Under the pieces are notes generated by a model. It saw only the letters and a program-made list of their open reading frames with translations, had not been told where the DNA came from and did not search any database. Positions 16,556 through 25,268 of a stretch of DNA of 64,000 bases are shown one piece after another. Position 1 is the stretch's first letter. The number at the start of each line of letters is the position of its first letter. The translations under genes were made by a program, and so were the position numbers. Origin of the DNA: Roseateles depolymerans (GTDB lineage: Bacteria > Pseudomonadota > Gammaproteobacteria > Burkholderiales > Burkholderiaceae_C). The stretch spans positions 315,694-379,693 of the forward strand of contig NZ_QUMT01000002.1 in the NCBI RefSeq assembly GCF_003387155.1. Direction: 5' to 3'.

Positions 16556-17509
16556 ATGTCTACCGCGTACCTCACCCATCAGGACTGCCACCGTCATGAG
16601 ATGGGCGGCGGCCACCCGGAATGCCCGCAGCGGCTGGACGCCATCGAAGACTGGCTGATCGCCCACGGCATGGACGTCGCCCTGGACCGTCACGACGCGC
16701 CCAAGGTCGATCTGGCCTGTCTCGGTCGCGCCCATTCCGCCCGCTACGTCGCGGAAATGCAGGCCCTGCTGGAAGGGCTGGAGCGGGAAGCCGCAGGCGG
16801 CACCCCGGTCGCGCCCCGGGCGCTGGACCCCGACACTTTTGCCAATGGTCACACTTGGGCGGCCGCCTTGCGCGCAGCGGGCGCGGCGGTCCGGGCCACC
16901 GACCTGGTGCTGGACGGCCAGGCCGAGAACGCCTTCTGCGCGGTGCGCCCGCCCGGCCACCATGCCACCCGCGAGCAGGCCATGGGCTTTTGCTTCTTCA
17001 ACAACGTGGCGGTGGCGGCGCGTCATGCGCTGGACGTGCGGGGCCTGGACCGGGTGGCGGTGGTGGACTTCGATGTGCACCACGGCAACGGCACGGAAGA
17101 CATCCTGGCCAATGACGACCGGGTGCTGATGGTCAGCATCTTCCAGGACCCGCTCTACCCCTATAGCGGGGGCGAGCCGCTGGGGCCCAACATGTTGAAT
17201 GTGCCGGTGCCGCCGTATACGCGGGGGCCGGAAGTGCGGGAGATGATCGAGGCCTTGTGGATGCCGGCCCTGGAGCGCTTCAAGCCCCAGATGGTGTTCA
17301 TCTCGGCTGGTTTTGACGCCCACCGTGAAGACGACCTGGCGCAGCTGGGCCTGGTGGAGGCGGACTATGAATGGATCACGCTGCGGATCATGGACGTGGC
17401 CAGGCGCCATGCCAAGGGCCGCATTGTGTCCTGCCTGGAGGGCGGCTACCACCTGAGCGCCCTGGGGCGGAGCGTCGGCGTGCATCTGCGCGCGCTGGCA
17501 GGACTTTGA
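16556..17509 (+). CDS. Histone deacetylase superfamily hydrolase
   Basis: The 317-residue protein belongs to the arginase/deacetylase fold family. Visible signatures are the catalytic His region RPPGHHATREQAMGFCFFNN, zinc-ligand motif VVDFDVHHGNGT, and SAGFDAHREDDL. Bacterial members act on acetylpolyamines, acetoin-related compounds or acyl-lysine; the substrate cannot be decided here. The start at 16556 fits the family N-terminus (AYLTHQDCHRHEMGGGHPE); the in-frame extension to 15323 lies over the MoxR gene on the other strand and is rejected. The MscS gene follows after seven bases. Confidence 0.92.
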   Translation: MSTAYLTHQDCHRHEMGGGHPECPQRLDAIEDWLIAHGMDVALDRHDAPKVDLACLGRAHSARYVAEMQALLEGLEREAAGGTPVAPRALDPDTFANGHTWAAALRAAGAAVRATDLVLDGQAENAFCAVRPPGHHATREQAMGFCFFNNVAVAARHALDVRGLDRVAVVDFDVHHGNGTEDILANDDRVLMVSIFQDPLYPYSGGEPLGPNMLNVPVPPYTRGPEVREMIEALWMPALERFKPQMVFISAGFDAHREDDLAQLGLVEADYEWITLRIMDVARRHAKGRIVSCLEGGYHLSALGRSVGVHLRALAGL

Positions 17510-17516
17510 TGGCTTG

Positions 17517-18827
17517 ATGACTGACCCGACCTTGTTTTCCCTGACCGATTCCCTGAACCTGGCCGAGCTCAAGGCCCTGATCACCCAGCTGACCCAGCCC
17601 ACGGCGCTGATCGAAGTGGGTCTGCTGTTGGCCTGCCTGGCCGTTTCCTGGCTGATCGTGCACGGCTTCAGCCGGCGATTCCCGGCGGCCAAAGGGCCGC
17701 AATCGGTGCTGCTGGGCCGGCGGGTGTTCGACGGCCTGCTGTTCCCGGTGCTGGCGCTGCTGCTGGCCTTTGCGGCCCGAGGGCTGATGCCGCTGCTGGG
17801 TCAGCCGGTGGCGCTGCTGCGGCTGGTGATTCCGGTGCTGATGTCGCTGGTGGTGATCCGCTTCGTGGCCCGGGTGCTGCGCGCGGCCTTCCCGGATTCC
17901 CTGGGCACGCGGCTGCTCGAGCGCAGTGTGTCCTGGGTGGCGTGGATTGGCTCCATCCTGTGGATCGTCGGGCTGCTGCCGGTGCTGGTGGACTGGCTGG
18001 ACCACATTCCGGTGCGTTTCATGAAGCAGGGCACGCGCGTGCCGAGCCTGGCGGATGTGCTGGGCGACGTGCTGTCGGTGGGCCTGGTGATGATCCTGGT
18101 GCTGTGGCTGTCGTCCGGGGTGGAGTCGCGTTTTCTGCGTGGCAAGGTGGCCGACCTGTCGATGCGCAAGATCGCGGTGAACATCACCCGCACGCTGCTG
18201 CTGGTGACCGGGGCCTTGGTGGGGCTCAAGACGTTCGGGCTTGATCTGAGCGCCTTGTCCTGGCTGGGCGGGGCGGTGGGCGTGGGCCTGGGTTTTGGTC
18301 TGCAGAAGATCGCGGCCAACTATGTGTCGGGCTTCATGATCCTGGCGGAGCGTTCGCTGCGAATCGGGGACATGGTCAAGATCGACAACTTCGAAGGCCG
18401 CATCAGCGACATCAAGACCCGCTACACCGTCATCCGGGCGCTGGGCGGGCGTGAGGCCATCGTGCCGAATGAGACGCTGATCACCAATCGGGTGGAGAAC
18501 CTGTCCCTGGCCGACCCGCAGGTGCTGGTGAGCACGGTGGTGCAGGTGGCCTATGGGACCGACCTGGATGCGCTGTTCCCGCAACTGATCGAAGAGATCC
18601 GCCAGGTGCGGCGCGTGCTCAGCGACCCGGGGCCGAGCGTGAACCTGAGCGCCTTCGCGGCGGATGGGCTGGAGCTGACCTGCTCGTTCTGGATCTCGGA
18701 CCCGCACAACGGGCAGGGCGGGGTGAAGTCCGAGGTGAACCTGGCGATCCTGCGCTTGCTCAACCGGCTGAATATCGAGATTCCGTATCCGCAGCGGGTG
18801 GTGAGGACGGTGGCGGCGGGGACGTAA
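17517..18827 (+). CDS. MscS family small-conductance mechanosensitive channel protein
   Basis: The 436-residue protein has several transmembrane segments (from about residue 30 to 250), with the pore-lining region and conserved beta-domain entry GFGLQKIAANYVSGFMILAE followed by RSLRIGDMV, KTRYTVIRALGGREAIVPNE and a C-terminal cytosolic domain. It would release solutes upon hypo-osmotic shock. The ATG at 17517 is chosen over the in-frame TTG at 17514. It starts seven bases after the HDAC-like gene and is likely co-transcribed with it. A strong GC hairpin follows the stop codon. Confidence 0.92.
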   Translation: MTDPTLFSLTDSLNLAELKALITQLTQPTALIEVGLLLACLAVSWLIVHGFSRRFPAAKGPQSVLLGRRVFDGLLFPVLALLLAFAARGLMPLLGQPVALLRLVIPVLMSLVVIRFVARVLRAAFPDSLGTRLLERSVSWVAWIGSILWIVGLLPVLVDWLDHIPVRFMKQGTRVPSLADVLGDVLSVGLVMILVLWLSSGVESRFLRGKVADLSMRKIAVNITRTLLLVTGALVGLKTFGLDLSALSWLGGAVGVGLGFGLQKIAANYVSGFMILAERSLRIGDMVKIDNFEGRISDIKTRYTVIRALGGREAIVPNETLITNRVENLSLADPQVLVSTVVQVAYGTDLDALFPQLIEEIRQVRRVLSDPGPSVNLSAFAADGLELTCSFWISDPHNGQGGVKSEVNLAILRLLNRLNIEIPYPQRVVRTVAAGT

Positions 18828-18831
18828 GGAA

Positions 18832-18860
18832 GCCCGGCCGCTTAGGCCGGGCGATTCTTT
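18832..18860. terminator. Rho-independent terminator, likely bidirectional
   Basis: An 8-bp perfect stem GCCCGGCC / GGCCGGGC with a 5-base loop (18832-18852) is followed by GATTCTTT on the plus strand. It lies between the stops of the convergent MscS and NHL lipoprotein genes. Confidence 0.75.
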
Positions 18861-18866
18861 AACTGT

Positions 18867-21449
18867 TTAACGCAGACCGTCCAGCAGCCACCACGAATGC
18901 GGCTGGCCGGCGAAGACCATGAGTTTCCCGTCGCGGCGGAAGGTCGCAAGCCTGAACGAGAAGGGGAGCTCCAGAGCGTCCCGGTCCGCAAACAGATTTT
19001 TCGCCATCGGACTGTCCTGCGCGATGTCGGTGAACTGGCCCGATGATTCGAGTCGTCGCAACGTCCGGCGGTTTTCAGAACTTGTGTACTCTTCGTCCAG
19101 GACATAGATCTTGCCGTCGGGCGAGACCACGATGTTGGGGGCAGGCCAATACAGTCGGCTTTCGCGGGCTGCACTCTGGTCGGTCGTGCCGCCCAGCACC
19201 GTGAGCGAGTTGTCTGGCTCTAGCCGGTGTATGCGGTTGGCGCGCGCGATCAGCAACTGCCCGGCGGGCGTCATGCCAAGTTCCACCGAGGCACGATCCG
19301 GGAAGTTCAGAACCGTCGTTGCCTCGCCCGTCGGGGACACCCGCACAAGGCGCGAAAAGTCGTCGATCAAAAAGGCCGTACCTCCGGGAGTCACGACCAG
19401 CCTCGTAATCTGATTGAACTTTGCCGCGCCGCCGATGCCGTCTGCGGTGCCTCGCGAGGACGAACCGGCCAGCGTGCGGATGTATCCAGTGGACGCATCA
19501 CGACGTCGCAACGCAGAGTCGTTGCCGTCACTGAAATAGATGTTGCCGGCGGCGTCAGTGACGATGTGGGAGGCGCCGCTGATGATTGCGTCCCCCGATG
19601 GCCCGTCCGCCATCACGCCGGGCTGGCTCACCACGATGGCGGAAGAATCGTGCGAGGAGACGTAGTAGCGGTAGATGGTTCCTTTGCTGGCGAACACGAC
19701 ATTGTCGTTCTCGTCCATTGCAATACCGAATCCTGGCGCCACACCCCCCGTGCGACTGTTCGCAAAAGGTACGACGGCCTCATTGGTGTCGGCTGAGCGG
19801 CCAAATTGCACATTGGAAGTGCCGTAGTCCAGCCGAATCCAATCCACCGTGGGCCGCCAATCCCCCGTGGTCCAGGCGGTTGTCGCATCGACCGAAACGA
19901 TGGTGCTGCCATAGACGTTGATGGCCACGGTGCGCACTGCGTTGTCCTTGTCGATCACGCGAAGCAAGCCTTGCCCCAACACCAGAACGCTGCCGTCGGC
20001 AGCCATGGTCATGGCCATGTCGGCGAGATTGGCACAGCCGCCAGCCGGGGTCACCGGAGACCCTGAGAAATACTGGAACTGGGCCACGCCGGACACCTGC
20101 CCGTCGGTGCCAATGCGGCGCACACCAAAGCACCTGTCGGCGACCAACACCTCGCCGTTCGCTCGGACCGTCACACCACTGAGCTCGCCAAAACGCGCCG
20201 AGCTAGCGGTGCCGTCGACCCATGCCGGCGACCCATCATCCGATCCGGCCACCACGCTAAGGCGGCCCTCCTTCACGCGCATCAGTTGGCGTGATGTCGT
20301 GATGTAGATCGAGCCGTCCGGGCCGACCGCCATGCCGGTGGCGCCCAGATTCAATTTTTTGGCCGCGTTCTCATCCCCACCGACCAGCACGAGGGGGTCG
20401 AAGGTAGTGACCTCCCCCTTGGGAGTGACCGAGCGCAGGGCACCCTTATCGTAGAAATAGATCGTGTCGTCGGCAGCAATGGCCATTGGCGTGCTGAAGC
20501 TGCTCAGCCGCGCCTCGGGACCGGTGCCATCGACCAGTCCTTCGATGCCGCTGGCGCCCACAAAGTCTGACCAGATGCCGGTCGGTGTGACTTTGCGGAT
20601 GACCTGATTTCTCGCATCAAGGATGAATGTATTGCCGGCTTTGTCTCGCACGATGGCAGTACGACCGCCCCCCAAAAGGGAGAGGGGCCCGTAGTTGATC
20701 GAGCCTGGCCCAGCCAGGTTGGTCTGTAGCATCGTCGGTACGGCCACCGAGGACACGACCAATGTGCGCTTGGCGCTGATCTTGCGGCCATACCGATCGG
20801 TGCCGGTCAGTTCAACGTCATAGCGGCCTGCGGTGTCGAAGCTTCGGACCATGGCGGCCGTGTCGCCTGTGGCGCCGTCGCTGAAGGTCCACCGATAGGT
20901 CATGCCCGCTGGCGCCGTGATGGGATTGATGTACCGAGGGTCCGACGAGTAGGGAACGACGCCCGAAGCGGCGAAACGCACCCGCGCGCCAGGGAGCAGT
21001 GGGATCTTCGGATCCACCGACTGCGAAATCTGCAATTCACCCGCGTTCGGCAAGACGGTGACTTTGGTCGTTACGACCTGCTGGTCGCCGGCTCGACCCG
21101 TCAGGGTGGCCGTCACCACAAACTCGCCGGTCTTGGCATAGTTGTGGGTGACGGAGCCTTCTCCGACGTAATCCGTTTGCGAGGTTCCGTCGCCGAAGTC
21201 CCACACGATGCGGTCAGCCGTGCCGACGCCACTGGCCTTGAGCGAGATGCGTTGGGAAGCGAACGGATCGGTCGGCACACTGGCTTCGACTTTCCAGCCA
21301 CTCAGCGGTGTCGAGCCAGCAGGCGGTTTCTGGCCTGAGGTGGGCGTAGGTGACTCAGGCGAGTCGCCTCCTCCGCCCCCGCAGGCAGTCAGCAGCGCGA
21401 GCACGGCGGAGCCGGCGATGACTCGCCAGCGCGAAATAAATCGATTCAC
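18867..21449 (-). CDS. Putative lipoprotein with PKD-like domains and NHL-type beta-propeller
   Basis: The 860-residue product starts at GTG 21449, because GGAGGA lies about seven bases upstream and the protein then begins with a basic n-region and a lipobox ending LLTAC, followed by a glycine run. It is predicted to be an outer-membrane or periplasmic lipoprotein. Residues about 45-140 and 165-240 form two PKD-like beta domains (WDFGDGTSQTDY, YRWTFSDGATGD). The rest holds many NHL-like blades with repeats such as ADGIGGAAKFNQITRLVV and AGNIYFSDGNDSALRR. Such proteins probably bind extracellular ligands or polymers, but no substrate is evident. It is flanked by a terminator and a divergent secreted protein. 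Confidence 0.85.
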   Translation of the reverse strand: MNRFISRWRVIAGSAVLALLTACGGGGGDSPESPTPTSGQKPPAGSTPLSGWKVEASVPTDPFASQRISLKASGVGTADRIVWDFGDGTSQTDYVGEGSVTHNYAKTGEFVVTATLTGRAGDQQVVTTKVTVLPNAGELQISQSVDPKIPLLPGARVRFAASGVVPYSSDPRYINPITAPAGMTYRWTFSDGATGDTAAMVRSFDTAGRYDVELTGTDRYGRKISAKRTLVVSSVAVPTMLQTNLAGPGSINYGPLSLLGGGRTAIVRDKAGNTFILDARNQVIRKVTPTGIWSDFVGASGIEGLVDGTGPEARLSSFSTPMAIAADDTIYFYDKGALRSVTPKGEVTTFDPLVLVGGDENAAKKLNLGATGMAVGPDGSIYITTSRQLMRVKEGRLSVVAGSDDGSPAWVDGTASSARFGELSGVTVRANGEVLVADRCFGVRRIGTDGQVSGVAQFQYFSGSPVTPAGGCANLADMAMTMAADGSVLVLGQGLLRVIDKDNAVRTVAINVYGSTIVSVDATTAWTTGDWRPTVDWIRLDYGTSNVQFGRSADTNEAVVPFANSRTGGVAPGFGIAMDENDNVVFASKGTIYRYYVSSHDSSAIVVSQPGVMADGPSGDAIISGASHIVTDAAGNIYFSDGNDSALRRRDASTGYIRTLAGSSSRGTADGIGGAAKFNQITRLVVTPGGTAFLIDDFSRLVRVSPTGEATTVLNFPDRASVELGMTPAGQLLIARANRIHRLEPDNSLTVLGGTTDQSAARESRLYWPAPNIVVSPDGKIYVLDEEYTSSENRRTLRRLESSGQFTDIAQDSPMAKNLFADRDALELPFSFRLATFRRDGKLMVFAGQPHSWWLLDGLR

Positions 21450-21694
21450 GAAAAGTCCTCCCTGGTCCGCCGCGAGAATTCTTGGAGTGGCGCCCGGATG
21501 AGGGCAGTGCACGCGGCGTGGCTGTGTCGGGAATGTTAACGAAGTGTTGGGCCTGTTCGAGCCCGCTCGAGCTTTGATCCCTTGAATGGAGGGCCAGCGA
21601 TGGGCCGATCTCCTTTCCCCAGCCAAACCACCAGTCAGCACTCTGGGTTCTTTGGCAAACTCGTCACCCCTCTTGCGCCCCGATCCTGTGGTCA

Positions 21695-22141
21695 ATGCCC
21701 ATGCCGTCCATTGTTTTGTCCCTTGGAAGCCTGATCGCGCTGCTCGGCAGTGCATCAGCCTTTGCAGGCGTCGAGCCGTTTACCTGTCCCCCGCTATTGC
21801 CAGCAACGCTCCAGCAGGCGCAGGAAACGCCTGCCGGTTTCGTCGCGACACAGGAGCCAGCGAAACACGTGCTGGATGCCTTTCGCATCAATGAAGGTCC
21901 ATTGGAAAAGCGGGCGGGCGCCATTGACGACGATGTGAAGACGCAGACGGATGCGAAGGGCACGGTCACGGAGCGGTGGGTTTGGTCGGTGCCCAAGACG
22001 CCCGGGGCTTTGGTCATCTGTGGCTATTCCTTCACCAGTGTGGTCCTGACTCGATCTTTGGAGGGGTACTCCACCTGCACGGCGGTCAGCCGCAAGCAGA
22101 AAGGCGGGGCGTTCGAGTTGCAGAGTGCCGAGTGCCACTAG
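21695..22141 (+). CDS. Small secreted protein, STY0301-like pattern
   Basis: The 148-residue protein starts with a signal peptide (IVLSLGSLIALLGSASAFA). The mature form has four cysteines in the order FTCPP, ALVICGYS, YSTCTAV and SAECH and a WVWSVP strand. Spacing resembles the STY0301 family of small periplasmic proteins, in which a CPxxL start and a late cysteine pair are conserved; I give this only as a resemblance. Function is unknown. The last 56 bases overlap the end of the convergent gene on the minus strand. Confidence 0.6.
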   Translation: MPMPSIVLSLGSLIALLGSASAFAGVEPFTCPPLLPATLQQAQETPAGFVATQEPAKHVLDAFRINEGPLEKRAGAIDDDVKTQTDAKGTVTERWVWSVPKTPGALVICGYSFTSVVLTRSLEGYSTCTAVSRKQKGGAFELQSAECH

Positions 22142-22580
22142 CCGCAGCGGTTCTCTCGACGTGTCGACCGGCCCTGAATCCCGGCTGCTTCTTGATCGTG
22201 AGAACCGGCAGGCGCTGACTTGGCTTCGTCGCCACCACACGAATCGTCGCCGAACGAAGGCGACCTCGATAGGCCATGACGCTGACGTCACCCAATGACT
22301 GCAGGCAGGCCGGCCCGCTCATTGGCAGGTCGTCGTCGGGCGTGAACGGAACTTCCAAGCGATACCGTCCGAAGCGATCGGCGGCGGCCATGACTGGCCC
22401 CGCAGCCTGATGCGACTGTATCCAGGTCGCCCGTACCCGCGCGCCAACAGCCGGTTGACCGGATCGGTCGAGCACCTGCCCTTCCAGAACGTAGGTGATG
22501 GTTAGACATTTGGACTGCGCATGTATCGGCAGCGACGCCAGCGCCCATGCAATCGGCAGAAGTATGAGAATCCGTTTCAT
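22086..22580 (-). CDS. Secreted protein with carboxypeptidase-regulatory-like beta domain
   Basis: The 164-residue product starts MKRILILLPIAWALASLPIHA, a signal peptide. It then has a beta-sandwich of the carboxypeptidase regulatory-like type (EGQVLDRSGQPAVGARVRAT, later GRYRLEVPF). This domain is found in surface or periplasmic proteins and binds or stabilises other domains. The ATG at 22580 is preferred to ATG 22589 because TGGAATGA upstream fits a ribosome site better. The C-terminal tail (from about residue 130) is basic and low in structure and overlaps the neighbouring gene. Function is not known. Confidence 0.65.
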   Translation of the reverse strand: MKRILILLPIAWALASLPIHAQSKCLTITYVLEGQVLDRSGQPAVGARVRATWIQSHQAAGPVMAAADRFGRYRLEVPFTPDDDLPMSGPACLQSLGDVSVMAYRGRLRSATIRVVATKPSQRLPVLTIKKQPGFRAGRHVERTAAASGTRHSATRTPRLSACG

Positions 22581-22600
22581 TGAATTCATTCCACTGCGCG

Positions 22601-22783
22601 TCAGCATGAAAACGGGATGAGTCCCGTAAAGACGCCGACTATGACGCCAACGACCGCGCCGCTGACCAGTCCCAACATCGAGCACAGGACGATCAACACC
22701 CAACGTCCGGCCAAAGACGCTGGTTGGGCCGCGGCGGAGTGGAGGGCCTGTCCGGTGGTAACTTCAGACGTCATTGGGGTCAT
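22601..22783 (-). CDS. Small hypothetical membrane protein, 60 aa
   Basis: The frame encodes a polar N-terminus (about 26 residues) and a single long hydrophobic stretch, VLIVLCSMLGLVSGAVVGVI and beyond, with glycine-zipper spacing. Its ATG overlaps the stop codon of the upstream DUF442-like gene (ATGA at 22780-22783). Translation coupling is the best argument that this short gene is real. It may form a two-gene unit with that phosphatase-like protein. I do not recognise a family. Confidence 0.6.
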   Translation of the reverse strand: MTPMTSEVTTGQALHSAAAQPASLAGRWVLIVLCSMLGLVSGAVVGVIVGVFTGLIPFSC

Positions 22784-23364
22784 GGCTGCACCTGTTGACG
22801 GCCATCCACAGCGGCCTGGATGCGCCCACGCAGATCCTCAGCATCTTGGCCCGCCGCGTGAACCGCAGCAATGATGTCGGTCGCCGACATGCCGTTGAGG
22901 CGTGAAGCTTCGGCCAAGGCCCAGGTGCGTGCAGCACGCTTTCCGCTACGGCAATACAGCAAAACATCGCCATGCGGAGCGTCAAGCACACGCCGCAGCC
23001 GGGTCACCGCTTCCTCAGGTATTTCGCCATGAGGAACCGGGACGTAATTGAATTTAAGCCCGTTCCGGTGGGCCACTGACGCCATCTCCTGTGACGACGG
23101 TTGCCCGGCCGCCTCACCGTCCGGGCGGAGATCGACGACCACGGAATATCGCCTGCCAACCGCAGCCAGATCTTCGGTATGAAGTTGGGTCGTGACGTCG
23201 ATGGAAGGCGATAGGGGACGGGGTGCTATGCGCGCCAGAGATTGAGCGTCCAGGTGCCGCGACCATGCGGCAATGGCAAGAACAGCGGTCGTCGCCAATA
23301 GCAGGCTGTACAGAAATGCTCTCCTGGGGGAGATCCAGGTTGGCAGGGCTCGTTGAGTGGTCAT
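22780..23364 (-). CDS. Membrane-anchored DUF442-type phosphatase-like protein
   Basis: The 194-residue protein has one N-terminal hydrophobic segment (RAFLYSLLLATTAVLAIAAW) and a domain of the DUF442/TIGR01244 kind, which has a dual-specificity-phosphatase-like fold. The active-site loop is LLYCRSGKRAART with a cysteine and arginine in the expected spacing, and VVDLRPDGEAAGQPSSQEM is the family's early strand. Catalysis by cysteine is expected but the substrate is unknown. The start ATG 23364 is preferred over in-frame GTG 23394, which lies inside a near-palindrome. The last codons couple to the 60-aa membrane protein. Confidence 0.7.
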   Translation of the reverse strand: MTTQRALPTWISPRRAFLYSLLLATTAVLAIAAWSRHLDAQSLARIAPRPLSPSIDVTTQLHTEDLAAVGRRYSVVVDLRPDGEAAGQPSSQEMASVAHRNGLKFNYVPVPHGEIPEEAVTRLRRVLDAPHGDVLLYCRSGKRAARTWALAEASRLNGMSATDIIAAVHAAGQDAEDLRGRIQAAVDGRQQVQP

Positions 23365-23375
23365 CCCGGCGGCGC

Positions 23376-23399
23376 AATGAGTGAATGGATTCACCCATT
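23376..23399. promoter_or_regulatory. 24-bp near-perfect palindrome upstream of DUF442-like gene
   Basis: The sequence is AATG-a-GTGAAT-gg-ATTCAC-c-CATT, with ten paired bases on each side and one mismatch per arm. It begins about 12 bases upstream of the start codon at 23364. Position and symmetry fit an operator for a dimeric repressor; the regulator is unknown. Confidence 0.5.
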
Positions 23400-23655
23400 A
23401 GACGCTGAGACGTCGAACCTGGAGCGAGCATCAAGAAGAGTCGCGCGCATTGACCGGTCCGGTATCGTTTCGCGCTACTTCCATGGCTCGCAAAGCGTAG
23501 CGCACGCATTTGGGACCCCGGTCCGCTTGCGATGAAGACGGCGCGGCGATTGGAGGAGAGCTTGGCCTGACCCCGGTTCATCACCGACGTCAGGCCGTTT
23601 TGGCGTTTGCGCTGAGCCCGGGTTCACGCCTTGGCGCTCACCCGGCGCAGAAGGC
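23400..23655. other. Intergenic region, no gene seen
   Basis: About 255 bases lie between the palindrome and the fumarase gene end. One 8-bp inverted repeat (GGCCTGAC at 23564-23571, GTCAGGCC at 23589-23596, 17-base loop) is followed by GTTTT on the plus strand, but no plus-strand gene precedes it. No coding signal is convincing. Confidence 0.4.
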
Positions 23656-25197
23656 TCAGAGTGCCGTCACCGGAATCGTCACTGCCTTGCCGGAGGCAAT
23701 GCGCTCTTTCCACTCGGCCGGGCCGGTGATGTGGGCGCTGGTGCCGCCGGCGTCCACGGCCACGGTTACCGGCATGTCCACCACATCAAATTCGTAGATG
23801 GCTTCCATGCCCAGGTCCTCGAAGCCCACGACCTTGGCAGCCTTGATGGCCTTGGAGACCAGATAGGCCGAGCCGCCCACCGCCATCAGGTAGGCGCTCT
23901 TGTGGTTGCGGATCGACTCGATGGCCACCGGGCCGCGCTCGGCCTTGCCGATCATGGCGATGAGGCCGGTCTGCTCCAGCATCATGTCGGTGAACTTGTC
24001 CATGCGGGTGGCGGTGGTCGGGCCGGCCGGGCCCACCACTTCGTCACGCACCGGATCCACCGGGCCCACGTAATAGATGACGCGGTTGGTGAAGTCCACC
24101 GGCAGCGATTCGCCCTTGGCCAGCATGTCCTGGATGCGCTTGTGCGCCGCATCACGGCCGGTGAGCATCTTGCCGTTGAGCAGCAGCGTGTCTCCCGGCT
24201 TCCAGCTGGCCACTTCTTCCTTGGTCAGCGTATTCAGGTCGACGCGCTTGCTCTTGTTGTAGTCCGGCGCCCATTCGACATCGGGCCACAGGTCCAGGCT
24301 CGGCGGGTCGATGTAGGCAGGGCCGCTGCCGTCCAGCACGAAGTGAGCATGGCGGGTGGCGGCGCAGTTGGGGATCATCGCCACCGGCTTGGAGGCCGCA
24401 TGGGTCGGGTAGGTCTTGATCTTGACGTCCAGCACCGTGGTCAGGCCGCCCAGGCCCTGGGCGCCGATGCCCAGGGCGTTGACCTTCTCGTAGAGCTCGA
24501 TCCGCAGTTCCTCCAGCTTATTCTGGGGGCCGCGGGCCAGCAGCTCATACATGTCGATGTCTTCCATCAACGATTCCTTGGCCATGAGCATCGCCTTCTC
24601 GGCGGTGCCACCGACACCCAGGCCCAGCATGCCGGGCGGGCACCAGCCGGCGCCCATGGTCGGCACCGTCTTGAGCACCCAGTCGACCAGGTTGTCGCTG
24701 GGGTTCATCATGACGAACTTGCTCTTGTTCTCCGAGCCACCGCCCTTGGCGGCCACCATCACGTCGACGGTGTTGCCCGGGACCAGGCTCATGGAAATCA
24801 CGGCAGGCGTGTTGTCCTTGGTGTTCTTGCGTTCGAAAAGGGGATCGGAGAGCACCGAGGCGCGCAGCTTGTTGTCCGGGTGGTTGTAGGCCCGGCGCAC
24901 GCCTTCATTGACCGCGTCGTCGATCGAACCCGGGAAATCGGCGAAGCGCACGTCCATGCCGATCTTCAGGAAGACGTTGACGATGCCGGTGTCCTGGCAG
25001 ATGGGGCGACGGCCTTCCGCGCACATCTTGGAGTTGGTCAGGATCTGCGCGATGGCGTCCTTCGCGGCGGCGCTCTGCTCACGCTCGTAGGCGCGGGCCA
25101 GATGCTGGATGTAATCGGCCGGGTGGTAGTAGCTGATGTACTGCAGGGCGGCGGCGACGCTTTCGACGAGGTCGGCGTAGCGGATCGTGGTGGTCAT
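23656..25197 (-). CDS. fumA: Class I fumarate hydratase (Fe-S, FumA/FumB type)
   Basis: The 513-residue enzyme converts fumarate and malate in the TCA cycle with a [4Fe-4S] cluster. The N-terminal alpha domain has cysteines in SKMCAEGRRPICQDTGIVN, AGWCPPGMLG and IPNCAATRHAHF, the probable cluster ligands. The C-terminal beta domain (from about residue 345) carries YYVGPVDPVRDEVVGPAGPTT, the family signature. Length equals that of single-chain class I enzymes. The ATG at 25197 (MTTTIRYADL) is chosen over an upstream start at 25224. The oxygen-labile cluster links it functionally to the ISC operon further right. Confidence 0.93.
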   Translation of the reverse strand: MTTTIRYADLVESVAAALQYISYYHPADYIQHLARAYEREQSAAAKDAIAQILTNSKMCAEGRRPICQDTGIVNVFLKIGMDVRFADFPGSIDDAVNEGVRRAYNHPDNKLRASVLSDPLFERKNTKDNTPAVISMSLVPGNTVDVMVAAKGGGSENKSKFVMMNPSDNLVDWVLKTVPTMGAGWCPPGMLGLGVGGTAEKAMLMAKESLMEDIDMYELLARGPQNKLEELRIELYEKVNALGIGAQGLGGLTTVLDVKIKTYPTHAASKPVAMIPNCAATRHAHFVLDGSGPAYIDPPSLDLWPDVEWAPDYNKSKRVDLNTLTKEEVASWKPGDTLLLNGKMLTGRDAAHKRIQDMLAKGESLPVDFTNRVIYYVGPVDPVRDEVVGPAGPTTATRMDKFTDMMLEQTGLIAMIGKAERGPVAIESIRNHKSAYLMAVGGSAYLVSKAIKAAKVVGFEDLGMEAIYEFDVVDMPVTVAVDAGGTSAHITGPAEWKERIASGKAVTIPVTAL

Positions 25198-25268
25198 GGC
25201 AGCTTGTCTCGGTGAACCAAGCACGCATTATCGCTAGCTCGTGGACGGCTTGCTGACGCGGGTTCGGG

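Noticed and set aside
23394-23394. GTG start for the DUF442-like membrane protein
   Set aside because: It lies inside the near-palindrome and lacks a ribosome site; ATG 23364 gives the better N-terminus.
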